Shown here in pieces: positions 17,362 through 26,210 of a stretch of DNA of 64,000 nt. Every line of letters begins with the position of its first letter. Position 1 is the stretch's first letter. The DNA comes from Bacteroidaceae bacterium (GTDB lineage: Bacteria; Bacteroidota; Bacteroidia; Bacteroidales; Bacteroidaceae), in the NCBI GenBank assembly GCA_017547385.1, contig JAFYPU010000012.1, forward strand, positions 1-64,000, read 5' to 3'. The translations under genes and the position numbers were made by a program. Under the pieces are notes generated by a model that made no database searches, had not been told where the DNA came from, and saw only the letters and a program-made list of their open reading frames with translations.

Positions 17362-18012
17362 ATGAAAATAAACACAGTGCGCAAATCTTCTCAAAGCATT
17401 CGCGAGAAAGTGATATTGGGCATCGATCCCGGCACCAACGTCTTGGGTTATGGTGTTGTGCGTGTGAAAAACGGCCGAGCCACGATGGAAGCCATGGGCG
17501 TCATAGATTTGCGAAAAGTGAATGATGTTTATTTGAAACTGGGGCGCATCTACGAACGCATCATCGGCATCATCGAGAGTTTTCTGCCCGACGAGATGGC
17601 CATCGAGGCTCCTTTCTTTGGCAAGAACGTGCAGAGCATGCTCAAACTGGGGCGGGCGCAGGGTGTGGCCATTGCGGCGGCAATCAGTCGCGATATTCCC
17701 ATTCACGAATATGCTCCTCTCAAAATCAAGATGGCTATCACCGGCAACGGGCAAGCCAGCAAAGAACAGGTGGCCGGCATTCTGCAACGACTACTGAGCA
17801 TCCCCGATTCGTCAATGTTGCCTTATCTTGATGCCACGGATGCTTTGGCTGCTGCCTATTGCCACTATTTGCAAGAAGGAAAGGAGGAACGCAGCGGAGG
17901 CGGTGCTCGCTCGTGGAAAGACTTTGTGAAACAAAATGGCTCGCGTGTGAGTGGAATGACGGGGCCGCAACAAAAATTGGCCGAAGCACTATGCAAGAAA
18001 TCATCAAAATAA
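17362..18012 (+). CDS. ruvC: Holliday junction resolvase RuvC
   Basis: This 216-residue endonuclease cuts Holliday junctions in recombination repair, together with RuvAB. The first catalytic Asp is in [14 protein letters not shown], the Glu in [11 protein letters not shown], and the terminal acidic cluster in [13 protein letters not shown]. It carries a C-terminal extension of about 30 residues beyond the usual ~170-190. Its 3' end overlaps the next gene by 22 bp, which suggests translational coupling with the ABC ATPase. Confidence 0.95.
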   Translation: MKINTVRKSSQSIREKVILGIDPGTNVLGYGVVRVKNGRATMEAMGVIDLRKVNDVYLKLGRIYERIIGIIESFLPDEMAIEAPFFGKNVQSMLKLGRAQGVAIAAAISRDIPIHEYAPLKIKMAITGNGQASKEQVAGILQRLLSIPDSSMLPYLDATDALAAAYCHYLQEGKEERSGGGARSWKDFVKQNGSRVSGMTGPQQKLAEALCKKSSK

Positions 18013-19442
18013 TCCACGGCATTACCCGTTTGCCGGAGCGGCGCATGGTCGCCCCCGTGAACTTCACGCTGCGCTGTGGCGAGCACATCGTCATTTATGG
18101 CAAAAACGGTAGTGGCAAAACGCGCTTGGTCGATATCCTCCGCGCAGCTTATCCTCTGCAGGGCGAAGCTCCGGTTTACGACTTCGCTCCTTCGCCCTCG
18201 CCTCATGTTTCCGACAACGTGCGCTACGTCGCTTTTCGTGATATTCATGGTGATGGCGAAGCTGCCTATTATCAGCAGCGTTGGAACAAGTGGGACGAGA
18301 CATCTTCGCCCACTGTGGCAGAAGCGTTGGGGGATGCTGCCCAATGGTCGGAAGAAATCAGTGCCTTGATGGTGGGGGATGATGCGTTCTGTGCGCGACA
18401 GCTGCATCTGCTTTCGAGCGGCGAACTGCGCAAATTCCATTTGGCCAAAGCCCTGCGCGGAAATCCTCGTGTGCTTATCATTGACAACCCCTACATCGGC
18501 TTGGATGTTGTAGCGCGTCAAACGCTGACGCAGGTGCTGCAAGCACTCGCTGAAAGAATTTCGCTCATTTTGGTGGTAAGCGACCGTGCCGATATTCCGC
18601 CTTTCATCACCCACGTGGTGCACGTCGAAAACCTGGTGGCTCATGCCTCACAACCCGTGGCCGATTTCCTGAAAACACCCGAGGACACTGTTTCATCTCT
18701 CTCCGTTGCAGATAAGGAACTGCTTGAAAGCCTGCTCTGTCGTGATGCATTTCCCACCGCCACCGATATCATCCGCATGAATGATGTCAGTGTGGTCTAT
18801 GACGGACGAGCCATTTTGCAACACGTTGATTGGACAGTGAAGTCCGGCGAATGCTGGGCGTTGCAAGGTGGTAACGGTGCCGGAAAATCCACCCTCCTCT
18901 CATTGGTGTGTGCCGACAACCCGGCAGCCTATGCTTGCAATATTACGCTTTTCGGAAAGCGGAGAGGACATGGAGAAAGTATTTGGGATATCAAGCGGCA
19001 CATCGGCTATGTGTCGCCCGAGATGGCTCGCACCTATCGTCGCCATTTGCCCGTTATCGATATCGTTGCGAGCGGACTGCACGACACCGTGGGATTGTAT
19101 CGCAGGCCCACTGATGCCGAGCGCGAAGTTTGCCGCGGCTGGCTGCGCCTATGGGGCGTTGAGGCATGGGGCGAACGTAGTTTTATGCACCTTTCCGACG
19201 GAGAGCAACGCTTGGTGCTGCTGATACGTGCCTTTGTGAAAAATCCTGCACTCTTGGTACTTGATGAACCCTTTCACGGGCTCGACCGCCCCACGCGGCA
19301 TCGCGCCATGCAAATCCTCGAAGCCTGCATGCGGAAGCCCGGCAGAACCCTCATCATGGTGTCGCACCATGCTGACCAACTGCCCCCGTGCATCAACCGC
19401 AGGCTCACGCTGGAAAAGGGACGGGTGCAGACTGTCGAATGA
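17991..19442 (+). CDS. Double ABC ATPase, ModF-like
   Basis: The 483-residue cytoplasmic protein contains two ABC ATPase domains. Walker A motifs are GKNGSGKTR and GGNGAGKST, signatures LLSSGELRK and LSDGEQRL, and Walker B regions [11 protein letters not shown] and [11 protein letters not shown]. There are no membrane segments. The arrangement matches ModF/PhrA proteins, whose role is poorly defined (once linked to molybdate transport and photorepair). The ATG at 17991 was chosen because a longer upstream reading lies wholly inside ruvC. Confidence 0.85.
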   Translation: MQEIIKIIHGITRLPERRMVAPVNFTLRCGEHIVIYGKNGSGKTRLVDILRAAYPLQGEAPVYDFAPSPSPHVSDNVRYVAFRDIHGDGEAAYYQQRWNKWDETSSPTVAEALGDAAQWSEEISALMVGDDAFCARQLHLLSSGELRKFHLAKALRGNPRVLIIDNPYIGLDVVARQTLTQVLQALAERISLILVVSDRADIPPFITHVVHVENLVAHASQPVADFLKTPEDTVSSLSVADKELLESLLCRDAFPTATDIIRMNDVSVVYDGRAILQHVDWTVKSGECWALQGGNGAGKSTLLSLVCADNPAAYACNITLFGKRRGHGESIWDIKRHIGYVSPEMARTYRRHLPVIDIVASGLHDTVGLYRRPTDAEREVCRGWLRLWGVEAWGERSFMHLSDGEQRLVLLIRAFVKNPALLVLDEPFHGLDRPTRHRAMQILEACMRKPGRTLIMVSHHADQLPPCINRRLTLEKGRVQTVE

Positions 19443-19503
19443 AGTTAATCTTCCGGTTTTTCATTGCCGCAGGCATAGTTGGAAATCCTTTGTGATAAAA
19501 AAC

Positions 19504-19543
19504 ATTCAGCCCCACGGAATAACGATTTTCCGTGGGGCTGAAT
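19504..19543. terminator. Strong palindrome between convergent genes
   Basis: A perfect 16-bp stem, ATTCAGCCCCACGGAA with its complement, has an 8-base loop and lies between the convergent ABC ATPase and GH5 genes. T-runs are weak on both sides, but position and stability suggest a bidirectional terminator. Confidence 0.65.
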
Positions 19544-19586
19544 ATTGAATGTTGTATAAAATCTTCTCCTTCCCTTTCCGGAGAAA

Positions 19587-19649
19587 TCTAAACGCCGAGT
19601 AAAAATTTCTACTCGGCGTTTAGAAAATTCTACACGGCGAGTAAATTTT
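19587..19649. repeat. 21-bp-unit palindromic array, AAACGCCGAGT type (A3)
   Basis: Three 21-bp units carry AAACGCCGAGT, its complement ACTCGGCGTTT, and ACACGGCGAGT, separated by the same AAAATTTCT/AAAATTCT linkers seen in the other arrays. Confidence 0.85.
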
Positions 19650-19731
19650 TGTTCATCAGAGGCATGTTTTTCTTGCAAAGTGTTAGCATCTCCTGCAGCC
19701 AATGTGATGGTGAACCGTATGGCTTCGGTGC

Positions 19732-21051
19732 TTATTTGCTCACCTTGCGTGCAGCGTCGCGAATGATGCGCAAGGTTGTTTTGTCTGTGTCGAACACGGA
19801 ATACCAACCTTGAGGTTCGTGGGGTGGGTCGCAGAGGTAATCCATGCCGGGTTGCCAATCATTGGCTGTCGGTCTGCCAATACCGCCCCAGCCCCAGAAA
19901 TTACATCCTGCCAAAGCTCCGCGGCGGTTGTGGCTGTTGACCACGCGTTGCATGATGGCGGCATAAAGTCGGTCGCGTGAGGAGGTGGAGGCATCGATGC
20001 TGTAGGAGTGTGTGTCGCGGGGATAACCGAATTCCTCAATGACAAAGGGCTTGCGGATGCTCATTGCCATTTGCTCGTGCAGACGGATGTATTGCTCGGT
20101 GCGATGTATGGCTTTGGAGATGTCGGTGTCGGTGTGGGTGCGTCGCGCCCATCCCCAGTTTACGGGCCAGATGTGAACGGTGAGATAGTCAATGGCAGGA
20201 TGGGCATGCAGGGTGGTGCACAGAGCGGTGTCTTTTTCGCATCCATAAAGGCCCTCACTGCCGGTGCTGACCAAATGGTGCGGATCGAGTTGCTTGATAA
20301 GAGTGGCGGTGGTGCCGATCCATGCGGAGAACTTGGCTTTGCCTTCTTTTGAGAAAGGACGTGGCTCGTTGCAGATTTGCCAGGACATGATGGTGGGGTC
20401 TTCGCTGTAGGGGAGACCGGTGTATGTATTTTTGCGCGTAACAATGCGCTCCACATGCTCAAGGTATAGCTGTTGCGCTTTGTCGTCGAAGATAAATTGC
20501 GCAGCATGTTCAACATAATCGTTATAGCCTTCGCCCGAGGCGTTGGGGGAGGGAGCGTGACCGGTGCGCACCAGGTAGTGGCCGTAGCCGCCGCTCCAAT
20601 CCCACGCATTGGTGAGATAGATCACGGCTTTCATGTTGCGTTTGCCCATCTCCACCAACAGATGGTCGAGTCCGGCCAGCAAAGTGTCGTTTAGGCTTCC
20701 GTCTTCGTGTTGCAGCACGGGGCGGACGGTGTTGGCGTGTGGGCTGCCGCTGTCGGCACCGGCCAGGATGCGCAGATTGCGCACACCGAGCATGCAGAGG
20801 ATGTCGAGCTCTGCCTGCAAGCGTTGGCGGTTGCCGCCTTGTCCCTCGGAGGCCAAGATGGGGGCATACCACATGTTGGCCCCAATGAAGTAGTAGGGTT
20901 TTCCGTCGAGCAGGAAGTGTGTGCCGTCGGTGGTTACAAATCCGGGAAGGGCAGCCTGTGCCTGTGGGTTTGTGTTCTGACCGATGGCCGAAGTGGGCAG
21001 AATGCTGCACATCAAGCCGATGATGGCAGTAAAGAGGTGTCTGATTTTCAT
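19732..21051 (-). CDS. GH5 mannanase-like glycoside hydrolase (catalytically intact)
   Basis: The 439-residue exported protein (signal peptide about 1-24) resembles GH5 subfamily 7 beta-mannanases: GKPYYFIGANMWYAPILAS, RNLRILAGADSG, the acid/base Glu in QICNEPRPF, and the nucleophile Glu in FVIEEFGYPRD. It should cleave beta-1,4-mannan-type polymers in the periplasm or at the surface; exact specificity is inferred. A paralogue at 52864-54153 shares the layout but has lost the nucleophile. No transporter genes are adjacent on the same strand. Confidence 0.85.
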   Translation of the reverse strand: MKIRHLFTAIIGLMCSILPTSAIGQNTNPQAQAALPGFVTTDGTHFLLDGKPYYFIGANMWYAPILASEGQGGNRQRLQAELDILCMLGVRNLRILAGADSGSPHANTVRPVLQHEDGSLNDTLLAGLDHLLVEMGKRNMKAVIYLTNAWDWSGGYGHYLVRTGHAPSPNASGEGYNDYVEHAAQFIFDDKAQQLYLEHVERIVTRKNTYTGLPYSEDPTIMSWQICNEPRPFSKEGKAKFSAWIGTTATLIKQLDPHHLVSTGSEGLYGCEKDTALCTTLHAHPAIDYLTVHIWPVNWGWARRTHTDTDISKAIHRTEQYIRLHEQMAMSIRKPFVIEEFGYPRDTHSYSIDASTSSRDRLYAAIMQRVVNSHNRRGALAGCNFWGWGGIGRPTANDWQPGMDYLCDPPHEPQGWYSVFDTDKTTLRIIRDAARKVSK

Positions 21052-21189
21052 AGTTGTATGATGGGGTTAGTGGTTGCGAAGATAACGAAAGGTGGGCGCG
21101 AAGCAAAGAACGATGCAGGCTTTTTTTGAATTTAACGTGAGAGTGGCCTTTTTCGTTCGTGCCGTGCTGCCGTTTCTTTGACAAATGCA

Positions 21190-21197
21190 TAACTTTG
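21190..21197 (+). promoter_or_regulatory. -7 box of the TonB-receptor operon
   Basis: TAACTTTG lies 60 bp before the receptor start. The only nearby TTTG is too close to serve as -33. Confidence 0.4.
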
Positions 21198-21257
21198 CCC
21201 ACTCGGTAGGCGAGCCGACACAATAAACATGCGCGCTTATCGTTCATAATAAAGAAT

Positions 21258-23675
21258 ATGAAATCAGTACGTCTCAACATAAATTCTCGACGCGCGGCTT
21301 CGTGCGTGCTTTCGGTGTTGCTTTTCCTCTTGGTGTTGCCGCTTTCGGCGCAGCAGCGCAGCAGGATATTCGGCATGGTGACAGATGAGAAAGGCTCGCC
21401 CGTGGAACTGGCCAATGTGCGTGTGCAAGGCACTGCGCAGGGCACGGTTACGAACCTTAAGGGGGAGTACTCTTTCTACTGTGCTTCGGCCGACACTGTA
21501 ACGGTGGTTTATTCCATGATAGGTTACGAAACGCGCAAGCGCATATTGCACAATCCCGCAGACTCGGTGCGCATCGATGTGATGATTCCTGCCTTGGGTG
21601 CATTCTTGGGCGAAGCGGTGGTAACGGGTTCGCAAATTCAGACAGGCACCGTACAGCGCATCAAACCGGTGGATGCACGTTTGGCCCCCTCGACCACGGG
21701 CAACGGGGTGGAGGAAATCATTGCCACACAAGCCGGCGTGTCGACACATAATGAGTTGTCATCACAATATAACGTGCGTGGCGGTTCGTTCGACGAGAAC
21801 TGTGTTTACCTCAACGGAGTGGAAATCTATCGTCCGCTGTTGGTGCGCTCCGGACAGCAGGAAGGACTTTCGGTAATCAACTCCGACATGGTGGAGAGCA
21901 TCGGTTTCTCGTCCGGAGGCTTCGAGGCGCGTTATGGCGACCGCATGTCGTCTGTGCTCGACATCACTTACAAACGTCCGGAAGCCTTTGAAGCGCGTGT
22001 GAACGGCTCTCTGCTCGGAGCCGGTGCATATGTGGGATGGGGTAACAAGCATGTGAGCTTGATGACATCCGTTCGCTATAAAACAACGCGCTATCTGTTG
22101 GGCTCGATGGACACTGACGGAGAATACAAACCCAACTTTCTCGATTATCAAGCCTATCTGTCGTGGCGGCCCAACCAGCGCTGGACGCTGGATGTGATTG
22201 GCAACATCAGCGACAACCATTACACTTTCGAGCCGGAGGACAGAGAAACAAAATTCGGCACAATGAACGATGCCAAGTCGTTTAAGGTGTATTTTGACGG
22301 GCAGGAAAAAGATTACTTCCGCACGATGTTTGGTTCGGTGTCGCTTACCCGACACTTTAATCCCAATACCTATTTGGCTTTGCAGCTTTCGAGTTTCACC
22401 ACACGCGAACATGAGACCTACGACATTCAGGGTGAGTATTGGCTCAACGAGGCTACGGCTCAGCAGGAACTGGGCGTGGGAACCTACATGGAGCATGCAC
22501 GCAACAGGTTGCAGGCAAGTGTTTTCGACGTGGGACTGAGATTTCGCACAAAGTTCACCGGACACACGCTGCAAGCCGGCTTCGATTGGCGACGCGAGAA
22601 TGTGAAAGAAAACTCTCGAGAGTGGGAAATGCGCGACTCGATGGGCTATTCGCTGCCTCACGACCCCGAGCGTCTGATGCTTATCTACAGTTTGCGCTCA
22701 CAGAATGAGATAAAGACCAATCGTATTGAGCTTTATGCGCAGGATGCTTGGAGGTTTAAGACAGGCGTGGGTCTTTTTAATCTTACTTATGGATTGCGTT
22801 TGTCGCACTGGGATTGGAACAAAGAAACGCTTGTCTCGCCGCGTGCGTCGTTGGGGCTGCTTCCGAGCTTCAGTGATGATTGGACGTTCCGCTTTGCTAC
22901 GGGTTTCTATTACCAAGCACCGTTTTATAAAGAGCTGCGCGACACAACTATCATTAATGGAGTTTCCACTGTACGCCTGAACCGCGACATCAAGTCGCAA
23001 CGTTCCATTCACTTTGTGCTTGGCGGTGATTACACATTCCGTTTGATGGATCGACCATTCAAGTTTACGACCGAGGTCTACTATAAAGCACTTTCCAACC
23101 TCATTCCCTATACCGTTGACAACGTTCGCGTGGTTTATTATGGCCGCAACATCAGCAGCGGATACGCCACAGGTGTCGATTTTAAGCTCTTTGGAGAATT
23201 TGTGCCCGGCACCGATTCGTGGCTGACCTTTTCGCTGATGTCTACAAAGGAGAAAATCGGTGGTGTGTGGGTGCCGCGTCCCACAGATCAGCGTTACAAT
23301 GTTTCGCTCTACTTCACAGACTATTTTCCCGGCACAGACCGTTGGAAACTGACGCTGAAAGCAGCTTTCGCCGACGGACTGCCGTTTGGACCGCCGCATA
23401 CGGAGAAAACCGAACACACTTTCCGAGCTCCGGCCTACAAACGTGTGGATGTGGGCATGAGTTATCGACTAATCAACAACGAGGATAAGCACATCTATCG
23501 AGGCTTTGGCAAAAATATCAAGAATGCTTGGATTGGTTTGGATGCCTTTAATTTGCTCGGCATAAAGAATGTCAACTCTTACTATTGGGTTACAGATATC
23601 ACCAACACGCAGTATGCTGTTCCCAATTACCTTACAGGCCGACAAATCAACCTTCGCTTGAGCATCGACTTCTGA
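21258..23675 (+). CDS. TonB-dependent outer-membrane receptor
   Basis: The 805-residue protein has a signal peptide (LLFLLVLPLSAQQ), then a carboxypeptidase-regulatory-like domain (FGMVTDEKGSPVELANVRV, about 35-115), a plug domain (VEEIIATQAGVSTHNELSSQYNVRGGSFDENCVYLNG) and a beta barrel ending in ...RLSIDF with a terminal Phe. It should import a ligand across the outer membrane using TonB energy. No SusD partner is adjacent, so the substrate may be small (vitamin, metal complex, peptide) rather than a glycan. The stop codon overlaps the next start (TGATG). Confidence 0.9.
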   Translation: MKSVRLNINSRRAASCVLSVLLFLLVLPLSAQQRSRIFGMVTDEKGSPVELANVRVQGTAQGTVTNLKGEYSFYCASADTVTVVYSMIGYETRKRILHNPADSVRIDVMIPALGAFLGEAVVTGSQIQTGTVQRIKPVDARLAPSTTGNGVEEIIATQAGVSTHNELSSQYNVRGGSFDENCVYLNGVEIYRPLLVRSGQQEGLSVINSDMVESIGFSSGGFEARYGDRMSSVLDITYKRPEAFEARVNGSLLGAGAYVGWGNKHVSLMTSVRYKTTRYLLGSMDTDGEYKPNFLDYQAYLSWRPNQRWTLDVIGNISDNHYTFEPEDRETKFGTMNDAKSFKVYFDGQEKDYFRTMFGSVSLTRHFNPNTYLALQLSSFTTREHETYDIQGEYWLNEATAQQELGVGTYMEHARNRLQASVFDVGLRFRTKFTGHTLQAGFDWRRENVKENSREWEMRDSMGYSLPHDPERLMLIYSLRSQNEIKTNRIELYAQDAWRFKTGVGLFNLTYGLRLSHWDWNKETLVSPRASLGLLPSFSDDWTFRFATGFYYQAPFYKELRDTTIINGVSTVRLNRDIKSQRSIHFVLGGDYTFRLMDRPFKFTTEVYYKALSNLIPYTVDNVRVVYYGRNISSGYATGVDFKLFGEFVPGTDSWLTFSLMSTKEKIGGVWVPRPTDQRYNVSLYFTDYFPGTDRWKLTLKAAFADGLPFGPPHTEKTEHTFRAPAYKRVDVGMSYRLINNEDKHIYRGFGKNIKNAWIGLDAFNLLGIKNVNSYYWVTDITNTQYAVPNYLTGRQINLRLSIDF

Positions 23676-25744
23676 TGTGGGAAAAAGGTGATGCGATGAG
23701 GCTTTTTCGTTGGTGCTTCGCAGTGATGGGCTTTTGCTTCCCGTTGATTTTGGAAGCACAAGTGCACCGTGAAGAATACATGGACTGGGGTGATTTTGTT
23801 GCCGCATGTATTGACGAGAGCCATGCCGAGGAGGGAACTTCCGATGGGGAAGCGACGCTGGAGCAGTTGGAGGAATGGCATGCCAATCCCATGAACATAA
23901 ATCGGGTGGGGCGTGAAGACCTCTTGCGTTTGCCTTTTCTGAAACCTGAGCAAGCGGATTCCATCTTGTCTTATCGCAACCGTTATCGCAGTTTTCGCAC
24001 TTTGGGAGAGCTGATGTATGTGCGCGGTCTTGATTATGAAGAACGCCGCCGGCTTTCGCTGTTTCTCTATGTGGGCGACACGTTGCAAACTTCCATTCCC
24101 ATGAGACGCAAATGGTTGGGAGGAAAGCACGAAGTGGTGATGCGTTTGGATGTCCCCTTGTATGAACGTGCCGGAAACAAGTCCCACACCACCGCAGAGC
24201 TGCTCGAAAATCCCAATCGTGTTTATTTGGGCAACGGATTGGCCAACACGATGCGCTACCGTTATCGTTGGCAAAACGATGTGGCATACGGACTGACTTT
24301 GCAAAAGGATGCCGGTGAGCCCTTTGGCACTTACAACACATATCCTTACGATTACGTTTCTGCCTATGTCCATTATCGTTCTCGGTCGCGCCACTGGGAA
24401 ACTTGGGTTGGTGATTACCGTGTTCGGATGGGGCAGGGGCTTTTGTTGGGGGATGTCTGGGTAACGTCGCATGCGGCGATGCTGGAGCAATTGCCTCGTT
24501 CGGAAACGCGGGTCCGCAGTCATACGGGGACAAATGAGACCGACTATTTTCGAGGTGCGGCGGTGAGATGGAACAAAGGCTGTTGGCAATTGACGACCTT
24601 TGCCTCGTATCGTCGTTTGGATGCTCGGGCGGAAGGCGACACGGTGCGTTCGTTCATCGACAATGGATTGCATCGCACGTTCAGCGAATGTGAGAACCGC
24701 CGTGCCGTGGGCAGTTTGGTGAGTGGTGCGCATGTGAGTTTTGAGAAACCGCAGTGGCATGTAGGTGTGGGAGCTGTGTATTCGCATTTCAGCAAAACAA
24801 TTTGCCCCACTCCGCGCTCCTATAATATATATTATATGCGTGGCACCGATGCTGCCGGTTTCAGTTTTGATTATGCTTGGCGCAATCGGCGGTGGAACGT
24901 TCAGGGAGAAGCAGCTTTGGACGGTGATGCATATTTTGCCTCTGTGCATTCGGTCGACTTTGAAGCTCACGAGCACGTGAAGCTTGTGGCACGTCTTCGG
25001 AGTCTGTCCGAGCGTTTTGTGTCGTTGTGGGGAGACGTGTTGCAGGACAATGGGCGTGTGCAAAACGAACATGGACTGATGCTGGGCACAAAGGTGAATC
25101 CTTGGAGTGGGGTGGAGGTCTTGGCTTATGTCGATGGCTATTGGCATCCATCGCCTACCTATCGTGCCGATAAGGCTTCGCAAGGTTGGGCAAGTGGTGC
25201 GAATGTGCGTTATGCGCTCTCTAGAAAATGGTCGATGCGTCTTCGCTATAAGTTGAAGTCGGAGCAGCAAAACGTAACGGGTTACGACAATTTGATGGAG
25301 TTTGCCGGCACGCATCGTTGGGGGCTTCATGCTTATTATGAAGGCACAGCCATCACTGCGACTATGGGAGCCGATGCCTGTATGGCTACTTGGCAGACAC
25401 GTCCGAACTCCTTGGGGTGGATGTTGTCGGCGCGTGTAGGTTGGCAGGTATCGGAGGGGCTGCGTCTGCAAGGCTTTGCCGCCTATTTTCATACAGACGA
25501 TTATGCCTCGCGGCTCTATGCCTACGAGCCTCGTTTGCGATATGATGCCGGCTTTCCGGCTTTTGCCTACCATGGGGTGCGCAGTGTGTTGGCGGCCGAG
25601 TGGCAGGTGTGTCGCCGCTTCTCGTTGGGGTGTCGCTATTCCCTTTGGTGTTATTTCAATCGTGCACAAATCGCTTCGGGCACGCAACTCATCGATGCTC
25701 CCACGCAGAACGACCTGATGTTGCAGGCTCATTTCGTGTTTTAA
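23675..25744 (+). CDS. Helix-hairpin-helix domain protein with predicted outer-membrane barrel
   Basis: The start codon shares a base with the TonB-receptor stop, so the two are translationally coupled; a second ATG at 23696 begins the better signal peptide (MRLFRWCFAVMGFCFPLILEAQ). Near the N-terminus lies a ComEA-like helix-hairpin-helix (NPMNINRVGREDLLRLPFLKPEQADSILSYR). The remaining ~550 residues are rich in alternating aromatic beta strands and end in a terminal Phe (AHFVF), which suggests an outer-membrane barrel. This fusion type recurs in Bacteroidetes without known function. Partnership with the receptor is inferred from coupling. Confidence 0.8.
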   Translation: MWEKGDAMRLFRWCFAVMGFCFPLILEAQVHREEYMDWGDFVAACIDESHAEEGTSDGEATLEQLEEWHANPMNINRVGREDLLRLPFLKPEQADSILSYRNRYRSFRTLGELMYVRGLDYEERRRLSLFLYVGDTLQTSIPMRRKWLGGKHEVVMRLDVPLYERAGNKSHTTAELLENPNRVYLGNGLANTMRYRYRWQNDVAYGLTLQKDAGEPFGTYNTYPYDYVSAYVHYRSRSRHWETWVGDYRVRMGQGLLLGDVWVTSHAAMLEQLPRSETRVRSHTGTNETDYFRGAAVRWNKGCWQLTTFASYRRLDARAEGDTVRSFIDNGLHRTFSECENRRAVGSLVSGAHVSFEKPQWHVGVGAVYSHFSKTICPTPRSYNIYYMRGTDAAGFSFDYAWRNRRWNVQGEAALDGDAYFASVHSVDFEAHEHVKLVARLRSLSERFVSLWGDVLQDNGRVQNEHGLMLGTKVNPWSGVEVLAYVDGYWHPSPTYRADKASQGWASGANVRYALSRKWSMRLRYKLKSEQQNVTGYDNLMEFAGTHRWGLHAYYEGTAITATMGADACMATWQTRPNSLGWMLSARVGWQVSEGLRLQGFAAYFHTDDYASRLYAYEPRLRYDAGFPAFAYHGVRSVLAAEWQVCRRFSLGCRYSLWCYFNRAQIASGTQLIDAPTQNDLMLQAHFVF

Positions 25745-25867
25745 TCGTGCTGCGTCAATCGTTAAGCGCAGTTCATCATTCTTCTCTTTCCCTTTGGCAA
25801 CACTTAAAAGTGCGTTTGGCAGGCATCCAAACGGCTTTTGACATGTGGCTTTGTCCCGTTTGGATTT

Positions 25868-25955
25868 ATTATCATGCGCATGAAACGTTCTTATCATGCG
25901 CATGATAAGTTCTTCTCACCACGATGATAAGTTCTTCTCATGCGCATGATAATAA
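25868..25955. repeat. 22-bp-unit palindromic array, TCATGCGCATGA type (copy 2)
   Basis: Four units of about 22 bp contain ATCATGCGCATGA with AACGTTCTT/TAAGTTCTT linkers; one unit has CACCACGATGA instead. It is nearly identical to the reverse complement of positions 1-60. It lies in the 466-bp gap between the HhH gene and the GLUG gene, and I see nothing else in that gap except the promoter at 26174. Confidence 0.85.
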
Positions 25956-26173
25956 AACGAAAGTGCTTCCCGAAGGCACTGAAGTGGCTTTTTGCAGCCT
26001 TTTCAAGTGCTTTTCGTGAAGCATGGTTCGGGTGAAAAATGTGTGAGATGCCGTTTGAACGTTGGCAGAAATTGTCGGTGCATCTCTTCAATGCGAGGGA
26101 GGAAAAGCGTTAAAAGCTACCGAGATATGCGCAATAATTGTTGGCCTGCGGCGCGTCGTGTTTCATTTTTGCG

Positions 26174-26181
26174 TACCTTTG
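26174..26181 (+). promoter_or_regulatory. -7 box of the GLUG-protein gene
   Basis: TACCTTTG lies 29 bp before the start. No clear -33 box is seen. Confidence 0.45.
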
Positions 26182-26210
26182 CGCGAAATTTTCATTAAAA
26201 TCAATCAGAT

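Noticed and set aside
23627..25903. 758-codon open frame on the minus strand
   Set aside because: It lies opposite the HhH/outer-membrane gene, shows no domain and has an implausible His/Ile/Arg composition.
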